Origin: Endomicrobium sp.
GTDB taxonomy: Bacteria > Elusimicrobiota > Endomicrobiia > Endomicrobiales > Endomicrobiaceae
Length of the DNA: 6,386 nucleotides
Reading direction: 5' to 3'
Assembly: GCA_031290055.1 (NCBI GenBank)
Contig: JAITOH010000024.1
Location: 1-6,386, forward strand
Positions within the stretch are counted from its first letter, which is position 1. Each line of letters opens with the position of its first letter. The position numbers and the translations under genes were made by a program. The notes under the pieces are model-generated. The model searched no databases and had not been told where the DNA came from. It saw only the letters and a program-made list of their open reading frames with translations. Shown here one piece after another: positions 1 through 5,850 of the stretch.

Positions 1-640
1 GTCCGAAATGATAATTTGCCCAAAGTGAATAACCCGTAAGCTGTTTTGAATGCTTTTTTTCTTCAGATTTTCCAGTTTTCCAGTCTATGATGTACAATTT
101 ATTTTCAACTGGAAATAAAAAATCAACTTTACAAAAAACTTTAAGATTGTTAATTCTTGTTTCTCCGAAACCTTCAGGTTCTATAACCCATTTAGAACTT
201 TGAGAAATGGCACTTTTTTCAACCCACTTAAACCTTGAACTACTAAGGAGGTTTTCCAACATATTTTTTACCTTTATGTAAATTTTAGATGCTAAAACAA
301 TTTCACTATTATAATAATCCTCGAAAAAAATTTTTGAGTTACAATGCTTTTTCGTCATTTCAAATAAGTACTTAAAAAATTTATCTCTGTTTATAGGCTC
401 AACAGTTTTTTGATATCTTTTAAGGATGTCTTTTATGATATCATGTACAATGTTTCCAGTTTCTAATGCCTTGGAAGTAAGATTTTTTAAAAACCGTATT
501 TTTTCAAGTGAAATTTCTGTATCAAACTTAGCATAGTAATCATAAAAATAGCGTCTTTTACAGTTTAAAAATCTATCGTATCTAGACATGGACCAACCTA
601 AAACATCTGTGTACGCTAACTTCTTTACGTTATTATTCAT
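1..640 (-). CDS. PD-(D/E)XK superfamily nuclease (RecB/Cas4/AddB-C type), C-terminus cut by window edge
   Basis: The frame reads leftward from ATG at 640 and stays open to the window edge (213 codons visible, no stop). Seen in the translation: an N-terminal SMSRYDRFLNCKRRYFY segment (residues 17-33) like the S-x-S-R/C-x-R-x-F/Y opening of this family; GNIVH with His66; Asp173 in KVDFLF; IIDWKTGK with Asp186 and Lys188; and QLTGY (Gln200, Tyr204). The order H...D...DxK...QxxxY is the metal-binding and catalytic signature of RecB-type nucleases, so a metal-dependent DNA nuclease is well supported; its biological role is not. Cys27 sits where Cas4 and AddB carry the first Fe-S cysteine, but the partner cysteines would lie beyond the edge. 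An in-frame TGA 18 bases upstream makes ATG 640 the first possible start. It lacks a clear ribosome binding site, whereas Met18 (589-587) has an AGG seven bases upstream and is an alternative start. It lies downstream of cls on the same strand, 273 bases away, probably with its own promoter. Confidence 0.85.
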   Translation of the reverse strand, partial: MNNNVKKLAYTDVLGWSMSRYDRFLNCKRRYFYDYYAKFDTEISLEKIRFLKNLTSKALETGNIVHDIIKDILKRYQKTVEPINRDKFFKYLFEMTKKHCNSKIFFEDYYNSEIVLASKIYIKVKNMLENLLSSSRFKWVEKSAISQSSKWVIEPEGFGETRINNLKVFCKVDFLFPVENKLYIIDWKTGKSEEKKHSKQLTGYSLWANYHFG

Positions 641-714
641 TAGATTAGTAGTTTCTCATATAGAGACATATGTTATTTTTCACATCAACCCCCATTTGCC
701 TCTTATTTAGGAAT

Positions 715-723
715 AGTATAACA
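715..723 (-). promoter_or_regulatory. Candidate extended -10 promoter for the nuclease gene
   Basis: On the minus strand this reads TGTTATACT: a TGn extension followed by TATACT, five of six matches to TATAAT. No good -35 hexamer stands 16-18 bases upstream, which extended -10 promoters tolerate. Transcription would start near 708, giving a leader of about 70 bases before ATG 640. It is called by motif only, in very A+T-rich DNA where chance matches are common. Confidence 0.3.
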
Positions 724-760
724 ATTTTTATGAATTAGCTTACGACCTTTCTCTGATCCT

Positions 761-790
761 ATTCTACATTAATAAATTACTTTAAATCAA
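761..790 (-). promoter_or_regulatory. Candidate sigma-70-type promoter upstream of the nuclease gene
   Basis: On the minus strand TTGATT (790-785) is followed after an 18-base spacer by TAGAAT (766-761); these match the -35 and -10 consensus at four and five of six positions. It would start transcription near 754, leaving a leader of about 115 bases. It competes with the extended -10 candidate about 45 bases closer to the gene. Either suggests that the nuclease is not solely dependent on cls read-through. Confidence 0.3.
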
Positions 791-821
791 TAAAGAAATA
801 ATATAAATGTGCAAGTAAATT

Positions 822-867
822 TTTATTAGAACCGTGTCTAACCTAATTGTGGCGTATTCCTAATAAA
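822..867. repeat. Short imperfect inverted repeat in the cls-nuclease gap
   Basis: TTTATTAG (822-829) is an exact inverted match to CTAATAAA (860-867), separated by 30 bases. The arms are A+T-rich, the loop is long and no T-run follows in either direction, so it is not a convincing intrinsic terminator. It could be an operator or a decayed element, or chance. The rest of the gap between 641 and 913 shows no open frame worth calling. Confidence 0.25.
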
Positions 868-913
868 TTTAATAATCCATACAAATTCTTACTCTTTATT
901 GCCTGTTTTTTAT

Positions 914-2383
914 TTAACTGTATGGAGTCAAAAGACGATAGGCATTATTTCTGATACGTTTTAAAAACGATAAATTTTTGGATTCTTCTGCTGTAGTTAG
1001 CGTTGCTTTTTTCTTCTTTATCTCAACAATTTCAGTAAGTTCTTTGGCCAAATTTTTGCTGAATATTTCTATGTTAGATTCAAAATGAAGTTTAAAACTT
1101 CTTACATCCCAATTTGCAGAACCCACAAAAATCCACTCATCATCAATTATAAAGATTTTACTGTGATCGAAAGGACGTGGTGTACGGTATATTTTTACAC
1201 CGTTTTTTACTAGATAAAAAAAATTAGACTCAACTGCCCAACTTATAAATGTGTAATCAGTTTTTTCAGGTATTACAATTTCAACCTCAACACCTCTCAT
1301 AGCTGCCATTTTAAGTGCGGTTAAAATATTATTCTCTGGCAAAAAATAAGGTGTTGTTATAAGAATTTTTTTGACTGCTACATTTATTGCTCCATGGGTA
1401 ATAAGTTCTATTATTCCATTTTTATTGTTAGGCCCATCAGGAATTATTCTTGCTGGAATAGTGTCTGCTTCAGTAGCGAAGCAGTTTTTAGACAAGGATT
1501 GAAATTTTTTACCTGTAGAAAATTCCCAATCATTTTCAAATACTTCTAATATTTGTTTGATAATTGGTCCTTTAATTTTGAAAGTAATATCTAGAACTCC
1601 ATTTTTTAAATCATTGATCAGAATGTTTTTTTTTGAGAGATTCATTCCTCCAAAAAAAGCTACTTTACCGTCAATTATCATAATTTTTCTATGATTCCTC
1701 AAATTTACAAATGGCATCGACACAGGGATGTGAGGAGGTAAAAACACACTGTATTCTAAACCTTCGATTGTAGCAAGTTTTTTTTCTATTGAACGATGGA
1801 AAAACTTTAAAGTGCCTATGCCATCAACTAGAACTTTTATTGATGCTCCATTTTTAATTGCTGTTTTAAAGGCTTCTAGAAATTTATCAGTTTCAGCGTC
1901 AGAATCAAAAATGTAACTTGAGATCAGGACTTCTTTTTTTGCTCCTAGTATAGATTTTATCATTTCAGGATAAGCACTAACTCCGTTTTGTAAAGGGTTT
2001 ATGGAATTTGCAGAAACAAAGAGTTGCGGATAAACATTATATCCAAATGTTAAAAACTGTTTGTAATTCACTGGGAGGTTTTTAGAAATATCTTCTATTA
2101 TTTTATAGGGGTATTTTCCCTGGGGTATATTTTTTTTTCTCAAACGTGCGCCTTTTCTTCTTACCCTGTTAATACCTAAGAAAATATATAACGCAGTTCC
2201 AAGAAAAGGAGATAAAAAAACGAGAGCTATCCAACCTATTGAACTTTTAACATCATCTTTATGCAACAATATATGAACTGTAGTCCCAACAGATAAAGCA
2301 ATGTAAAGAACTGTTGTAAGGACATTCTTTAAGTCAAGACGGCCAGAATTTAAAAAAAAATTCCCAATCATTTTATAGTACAT
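914..2383 (-). CDS. cls: Cardiolipin synthase (two-domain phospholipase D type)
   Basis: Bacterial Cls condenses two phosphatidylglycerol molecules into cardiolipin and glycerol at the cytoplasmic membrane. The 489-residue product has the usual full length and layout. Two N-terminal hydrophobic helices (about residues 21-40 and 49-70) form a PLDc_N-type anchor, with the family segment GWIALVFLSPFLGTALYIF running into GINRVRRK at about 70-77. Two HKD motifs follow: HRKIMIID with His231, Lys233 and Asp238, then HSKIFIID with His407, Lys409 and Asp414, the second followed by the typical GSANWD. All catalytic residues are present, so the enzyme should be active. An in-frame TGA 24 bases upstream makes ATG 2383 the earliest ATG; Met5 is the only close alternative. 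No Shine-Dalgarno sequence precedes either start. The gene is transcribed away from ispD and no clear terminator hairpin follows its stop. Paralogues ClsA, ClsB and ClsC differ in detail; this length and the paired N-terminal helices fit the ClsA type. Confidence 0.95.
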   Translation of the reverse strand: MYYKMIGNFFLNSGRLDLKNVLTTVLYIALSVGTTVHILLHKDDVKSSIGWIALVFLSPFLGTALYIFLGINRVRRKGARLRKKNIPQGKYPYKIIEDISKNLPVNYKQFLTFGYNVYPQLFVSANSINPLQNGVSAYPEMIKSILGAKKEVLISSYIFDSDAETDKFLEAFKTAIKNGASIKVLVDGIGTLKFFHRSIEKKLATIEGLEYSVFLPPHIPVSMPFVNLRNHRKIMIIDGKVAFFGGMNLSKKNILINDLKNGVLDITFKIKGPIIKQILEVFENDWEFSTGKKFQSLSKNCFATEADTIPARIIPDGPNNKNGIIELITHGAINVAVKKILITTPYFLPENNILTALKMAAMRGVEVEIVIPEKTDYTFISWAVESNFFYLVKNGVKIYRTPRPFDHSKIFIIDDEWIFVGSANWDVRSFKLHFESNIEIFSKNLAKELTEIVEIKKKKATLTTAEESKNLSFLKRIRNNAYRLLTPYS

Positions 2384-2387
2384 TAAG

Positions 2388-2416
2388 TATATATCAAAGT
2401 TAGTTCATTTTAGCAA
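2388..2416 (-). promoter_or_regulatory. Candidate cls promoter, very close to the start codon
   Basis: On the minus strand TTGCTA (2416-2411) and TATATA (2393-2388) are separated by exactly 17 bases; each hexamer matches four of six consensus positions. The -10 ends only four bases before ATG 2383, so transcription from it would begin at or next to the start codon and give an essentially leaderless mRNA. That would agree with the lack of a ribosome binding site, but the hexamers are weak. Confidence 0.25.
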
Positions 2417-2854
2417 AAAAACTTTAAAGAGCATTTGGTTTTTTATAGTCACTTGCTTTTACTGTGGTGTGTTGAGATACAGATTAACTTATTCGTTTTA
2501 GAAATAAGTTTTCTGTGCCAATTGTTGTTTTACTTTAGAATATTTATTTTTTACAATAGCAAACATGGAATTAATGATTTTAAAAAAGAATTTAGATTGT
2601 ATAATTATCTTATTTTTGATTTTAGTCTAAAACATTTATGAAACCTTGGAAATATCTTTGATGAGAAGCTATTTTATTCTTCAATGTTAGTGTTGTTGTA
2701 GTTCTATGAATGTAATTTAACTTGCGATTTTGCGTTGGCTTGTGATTTTTTTAATTATATGGAATTGTGTGAGGGAGAAGTGACTGTACTTGAGAATTGG
2801 TTTGTGTTAACAATTTCTTATGTTAAAATGTGTGATCATATCCACGTTGGTGAA
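2414..2854 (+). pseudogene. Possible remnant of a decayed coding sequence
   Basis: One forward frame is open from just after the TAG at 2411-2413 to the double TAA at 2855-2860, interrupted only by TGA at 2639 and TAG at 2699. That is 147 codons with two stops, where this base composition would give roughly ten to twelve. The first half is strongly hydrophobic and charged in patches; the second half reads ECNLTCDFALACDFF and then GEVTVLENW. No family is recognised with confidence. In Bacillus and some other bacteria a membrane-anchored PIN-TRAM protein (YacL type) lies immediately before ispD, and a T-x-D-F-x-L pattern in the second half faintly resembles the PIN segment, but the spacing does not align well. 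After about 2811 a different forward frame stays open to the TAA at 3009-3011, as a frameshift in a decaying gene would produce. Confidence 0.25.
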
Positions 2855-3023
2855 TAATAAGAAAAAATGTTTGCAAATTTTATTATCTCATGAATTTTTT
2901 CATATTAAAACTTGCAAGGCGATAAGTAGATTATACAGCATAATTTTTGACAGGAAAGTAAGTGATTTGTTGCCGAGTATAAAGATGTCAGTACAGTTAT
3001 TTTGTGTTTAAACAAAAGAAAAT

Positions 3024-3028
3024 AGAGA
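3024..3028 (+). promoter_or_regulatory. Ribosome binding site of ispD
   Basis: AGAGA stands seven bases before ATG 3036, the usual distance. The TTG directly before that ATG (3033) is in frame and would be placed less well; the ATG at 3029 is in another frame. The site therefore favours ATG 3036 as the ispD start. Confidence 0.5.
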
Positions 3029-3035
3029 ATGATTG

Positions 3036-3704
3036 ATGAAAAATATCGCAGTAATAGCGGCGGCTGGATTAGGTAAAAGATTTGGAAGCAAAATTCCAAA
3101 ACAATTTTTAAATCTTAATGGTAAACCGGTGTTTTTATGGAGTGTTAATGTTTTTGCTTCAATAAAGAGTTTTAAAAAAATAATTGTCGTTGTGCCACCT
3201 AGTATGCTTGAATCTTTGTCTTCAAAGTACAAAGCGAGATTTGTTTTTACCGCAGGTGGAAATGAAAGATCTGACTCGATAAGGAATGCACTTGCTCTCA
3301 TTGAAGATGATGTAAATTATATCGCTGTACACGATGCTGCCAGACCGCTTATACTGAAAGATGATGTGTTATTAGTTTTAAAAGAGGCTGTGAAAACAAA
3401 GGCAGCCATTGCTGTCGAAAAAGTGAAAGATACAGTTAAATTTATATCTAATGACGGTTACATATTAAAAACTTTTGACAGAAGAGTTTTTAGAAATGCG
3501 CAAACTCCACAAATTTTTGAAGCGAATCTTCTCAAGGAAGCCTATCTTGGAGGGGGTGTATCCTTGAGCATTACTGATGATTCACAACTCTTAGAAGATT
3601 TAAAAGTCAAGGTTTCAGTAGTTGAGACAAAGTTTCCAAACTTTAAAATAACAACCAGACAAGATTTTGAAATAGCAACTGCTATAATCACTAATAGAAT
3701 TTGA
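3036..3704 (+). CDS. ispD: 2-C-methyl-D-erythritol 4-phosphate cytidylyltransferase
   Basis: IspD couples MEP to CTP, giving CDP-methylerythritol and pyrophosphate: the third step of the MEP isoprenoid pathway, in the cytosol. The 222-residue protein is of typical length and carries the whole family signature: AAAGLGKRFGSKIPKQF (residues 8-24, with Arg15 and Lys22 in the CTP-binding P-loop), GGNERSDSIRNAL, VHDAARPL (98-105), KVKDTVK, DRRVFRNAQTPQIFE (from 148), SITDDSQLLED, and NFKITTRQD with Lys204. No key residue is missing. ATG 3036 is chosen for its upstream AGAGA; TTG 3033 would add one residue. It is the first gene of a forward cluster, with ispF 43 bases downstream. IspD and IspF are separate proteins here, unlike the fused IspDF of some proteobacteria. 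Confidence 0.97.
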   Translation: MKNIAVIAAAGLGKRFGSKIPKQFLNLNGKPVFLWSVNVFASIKSFKKIIVVVPPSMLESLSSKYKARFVFTAGGNERSDSIRNALALIEDDVNYIAVHDAARPLILKDDVLLVLKEAVKTKAAIAVEKVKDTVKFISNDGYILKTFDRRVFRNAQTPQIFEANLLKEAYLGGGVSLSITDDSQLLEDLKVKVSVVETKFPNFKITTRQDFEIATAIITNRI

Positions 3705-3747
3705 TTATTTGAAAAATAATTGAGTATATAAAAATGAGAGTAAATTT

Positions 3748-4284
3748 ATGTATGTTGGTTTTGGCTATGATGTTCATAGATTCAAAAAAGGGGAAAAGCT
3801 TATTTTAGGAGGAGTTGAAATATTAAGTTCCAGTGGACTTGATGGGCATAGTGATGCTGATGTTCTCATACATGCTTTAATGGATGCTTTACTCGGTGCT
3901 CTAGGACTGAATGATATAGGTTATTTTTTCCCTAACAATGATCCCAGATATAAAAAGATTTCCAGTGTTTTTCTTTTAGAAATTGTTTGCAAAAAACTAA
4001 AACAACAAAAATTTTTTATAAACAATGTTGATATTACAGTAATAGCAGAAATGCCTAAAATATTTCCTTTTATTGATAATATTAAGGAAAATATATCAAA
4101 AACAACTAAATTAAAAAAGGAAAGGATTGGAATAAAGGCTACCACGAATGAAAAAATGAGTTTTATTGGACGTGGTGAAGGTATAGCTGTTATGGCAGTT
4201 GCTTCTATTTCTCCTGTTATGGTTATAAAAAACCTGGGTAACTGGGTAAATAGAATTTTACATGATGTTAAACTAATTTTTTGA
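3748..4284 (+). CDS. ispF: 2-C-methyl-D-erythritol 2,4-cyclodiphosphate synthase, with extended tail
   Basis: IspF cyclises CDP-ME 2-phosphate to MECDP with release of CMP, the fifth MEP-pathway step; the family works as a metal-bound homotrimer with active sites between subunits. The metal ligands are visible as Asp8, His10 (GYDVHRF) and His42. Other signatures are [19 protein letters not shown] (30-48), [11 protein letters not shown], and [19 protein letters not shown] with Thr132, Thr133 and Glu135 at the same numbers as in the E. coli enzyme. At 178 residues it is about 15-20 longer than usual. The conserved core ends near residue 155, and the last 14 residues (from Asn165) exist because an exact CTGGGTAA tandem duplication (4234-4249) shifts the frame past a TAG. 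The core is intact, so activity is likely kept. GAGAG (3736-3740), seven bases upstream, supports ATG 3748. cysS follows after only 15 bases. Confidence 0.96.
   Translation: MYVGFGYDVHRFKKGEKLILGGVEILSSSGLDGHSDADVLIHALMDALLGALGLNDIGYFFPNNDPRYKKISSVFLLEIVCKKLKQQKFFINNVDITVIAEMPKIFPFIDNIKENISKTTKLKKERIGIKATTNEKMSFIGRGEGIAVMAVASISPVMVIKNLGNWVNRILHDVKLIF
4234..4249 (+). repeat. Exact 8-bp tandem duplication at the ispF 3' end
   Basis: CTGGGTAA occurs twice back to back (4234-4241 and 4242-4249). Without one copy the ispF frame would read AAC CTG GGT AAA TAG and stop after 165 residues. With both it continues 14 residues beyond Gly164 to the TGA at 4282-4284. A third CTGGGTAAA lies at 4291-4299, directly before the cysS start. 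The repeat is seen directly; slippage as its origin is inferred. Confidence 0.8.
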
Positions 4285-4299
4285 GCGTATCTGGGTAAA

Positions 4300-5694
4300 A
4301 TGGCGATAAAATTGTATAATATTTTTAATGATAGAAAAGAGAAGTTTAGTCCAAAAAAAGAAAAAAATGTATCTATGTACGTGTGTGGGGTAACTCCATA
4401 TGCTGATGTGCACCTGGGTCACGCGAGAACTTATCTAGTGTTTGATATTATAAAAAGGCATCTCTTAAGAAGAGGGTATAAAGTAACTCATGTGCAAAAT
4501 TTTACAGATGTTGATGACAAAATTATCAAAATGTCGCAGATGAAAAATATAAATCCTTCAAAACTTGCCCAATTTTATATAAATGATTACTTTACTCAAG
4601 TAGATAAATTAAACATTTTAAGAGCGGATAAGTATCCGCGTGTTACGCAATCGATCCCCGAAATAATTAACTTTGTTAGAATACTTTTGGACAGAGGTTT
4701 TGCTTATGAAATTGATGGCAATGTTTATTTTTCTGTGGGAAAGTCAGAAGATTATGGAAAAATGTCAAGGAGAAACCTTAAAAATTTAAAATGCCTGCCT
4801 AGAGTTGTTTCATGCAATGATAAAAAATCGACTCTTGATTTTGTGTTATGGAAGAGGGCAAAAAAAGATGATCCAGCAGAAGTTATCTGGGAAAGCCCTT
4901 GGGGTAAAGGGCGTCCAGGATGGCATATTGAGTGTTCGGTAATGTCATCTATGTTTCTTGGGGACACAATAGACATTCATGGTGGTGGCAACGACTTAAT
5001 ATTTCCGCATCATGAAAATGAAATTGCTCAAAGCGAAGCTATGACTGGTAAACAATTTGTTAAATACTGGATCCACAGTGGATTTGTTACTATAGGCAAA
5101 GAAAAAATGTCAAAAACTTTAAATAATTTTCTTTCATTAGAAGCGGTTTTTAGAAAACATAGTCCACGCACAGTGCGTTATTATCTTTTAACTCAACATT
5201 ATTCAACTCCATTGTGTTTTTCTGATTTGGCTCTTGAAACTGCAAAGAGTGCTCTGCAAGGAATTGATGAGGCTTATGCAAGACTAGTTTCGCTTGTTAA
5301 AAATTCTACGGCTGATATAATTGATGAAGATTTGTTAGAATTACAGGATAAATTTTTAATGGCTCTCGATGATGACTTTAACTCAGAAAGAGCCATCTCT
5401 TATCTCCACAAAGTAAAAAATGTTGTATTAAAAGAGATTTTTAATGGTGACAAAGAAAGACTTTTACAGTTAAGAAAACTATTCGAAAGCCTAGCTGAAG
5501 TGTCTCTAGGTATCATTTTGCACACTAGACAGAATGTAGATGAAAATTTGCGAGTTCTTTTAAGAGAAAGGAGCGAAGCAAGAAAAAATGGGAATTGGAC
5601 AGAATCCGATAGACTTAGAAATTTAATAGCTGAAAGGGGATATAAATTAGTAGATAATAAAGATGGTAGCTCAGTATTATTGAAAAAAATATAA
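4300..5694 (+). CDS. cysS: Cysteinyl-tRNA synthetase (class I)
   Basis: CysS activates cysteine with ATP and charges tRNA-Cys in the cytosol. The 464-residue length matches the family (E. coli 461). The class I signatures are present: HLGH (residues 38-41, in the HIGH position) and KMSKT (269-273, in the KMSKS position). The four zinc ligands that select cysteine are seen as Cys29 (YVCGVTPY), Cys212 (HIECSVMS), His237 and Glu241 (FPHHENEIAQSEA), with the same spacing as in E. coli. GGGNDLIFPHHE and the C-terminal segment with RSEARKNGNWTESDRLR and GYKLVDNKDG complete the family pattern. The gene begins 15 bases after the ispF stop with no strong ribosome binding site, only GGG four bases before the ATG, so translation may be coupled to ispF. 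It is the likely last gene of the ispD-ispF-cysS transcript, though no clear terminator hairpin follows. Confidence 0.98.
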   Translation: MAIKLYNIFNDRKEKFSPKKEKNVSMYVCGVTPYADVHLGHARTYLVFDIIKRHLLRRGYKVTHVQNFTDVDDKIIKMSQMKNINPSKLAQFYINDYFTQVDKLNILRADKYPRVTQSIPEIINFVRILLDRGFAYEIDGNVYFSVGKSEDYGKMSRRNLKNLKCLPRVVSCNDKKSTLDFVLWKRAKKDDPAEVIWESPWGKGRPGWHIECSVMSSMFLGDTIDIHGGGNDLIFPHHENEIAQSEAMTGKQFVKYWIHSGFVTIGKEKMSKTLNNFLSLEAVFRKHSPRTVRYYLLTQHYSTPLCFSDLALETAKSALQGIDEAYARLVSLVKNSTADIIDEDLLELQDKFLMALDDDFNSERAISYLHKVKNVVLKEIFNGDKERLLQLRKLFESLAEVSLGIILHTRQNVDENLRVLLRERSEARKNGNWTESDRLRNLIAERGYKLVDNKDGSSVLLKKI

Positions 5695-5748
5695 TTTTAT
5701 TATTTTTGATCTTGGTGAGGTGGTGTGTTATGTGTTTTATCAGAATTG

Positions 5749-5778
5749 TTGCAATTTAGAGCTTGAGTATATTATAAT
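5749..5778 (+). promoter_or_regulatory. Candidate promoter for rlmB
   Basis: TTGCAA (5749-5754) is followed after 18 bases by a perfect TATAAT (5773-5778). Transcription would begin near 5785, giving a leader of about 65 bases before the rlmB start. The 156-base gap after cysS holds no other gene, and its first part is strikingly G+T-rich on this strand. The perfect -10 makes this the best promoter candidate in the window. Confidence 0.45.
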
Positions 5779-5850
5779 TTTTTATTAGCATTTAATTTGG
5801 TTTTATCAACCTAGCAGGATTTATGAATTTTTCACTAGAGTTTTTATAGA

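Larger units (their letters stand above)
2384..3032. other. 649-base divergent intergenic region with no intact gene
   Basis: This gap separates the outward-facing cls and ispD and must hold promoters for both. Short open frames exist (for example forward 2435-2641 and 2820-3011), but they lack ribosome binding sites and recognisable motifs, and they consist of T-rich, hydrophobic or cysteine-scattered translations typical of noncoding A+T-rich DNA. By hand count the plus strand carries about 115 G against 56 C, a strong skew. No RNA gene, mobile element or repeat array is visible. The best reading is decayed sequence plus promoters. Confidence 0.6.

Noticed and set aside
877..925. CCATAC/GTATGG inverted repeat around the cls stop as a terminator
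   Set aside because: Six-base arms with a 37-base loop and no following T-run on the minus strand do not make a credible intrinsic terminator.
2435..2641. 68-codon forward open frame starting with TTG
   Set aside because: It has no ribosome binding site or recognisable domain; it is better read as the first part of an interrupted frame that continues past its stop.
2947..2983. Perfect TTGACA at 2947-2952 and TATAAA at 2978-2983 as an ispD promoter
   Set aside because: The spacer is 25 bases, far from the 16-19 needed, and no acceptable -10 lies at the right distance from the TTGACA.
2820..3011. 63-codon forward open frame ending just before ispD
   Set aside because: It has no ribosome binding site and no known motif, and its composition is like the surrounding noncoding DNA; at most it is the tail of a decayed gene.
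2384..3032. A replication origin in the divergent gap
   Set aside because: Apart from one 7-of-9 match to a DnaA box (2838-2846), there is no box cluster and no dnaA or dnaN nearby; the skew flip alone is not enough.
2905..3301. Minus-strand open frames overlapping the ispD start
   Set aside because: They overlap the well-supported ispD or the noncoding gap and have no motif or ribosome binding site; they are antisense shadows.
4752..4976. Minus-strand open frame inside cysS
   Set aside because: It is fully antisense to the catalytic core of cysS and has no motif or ribosome binding site.
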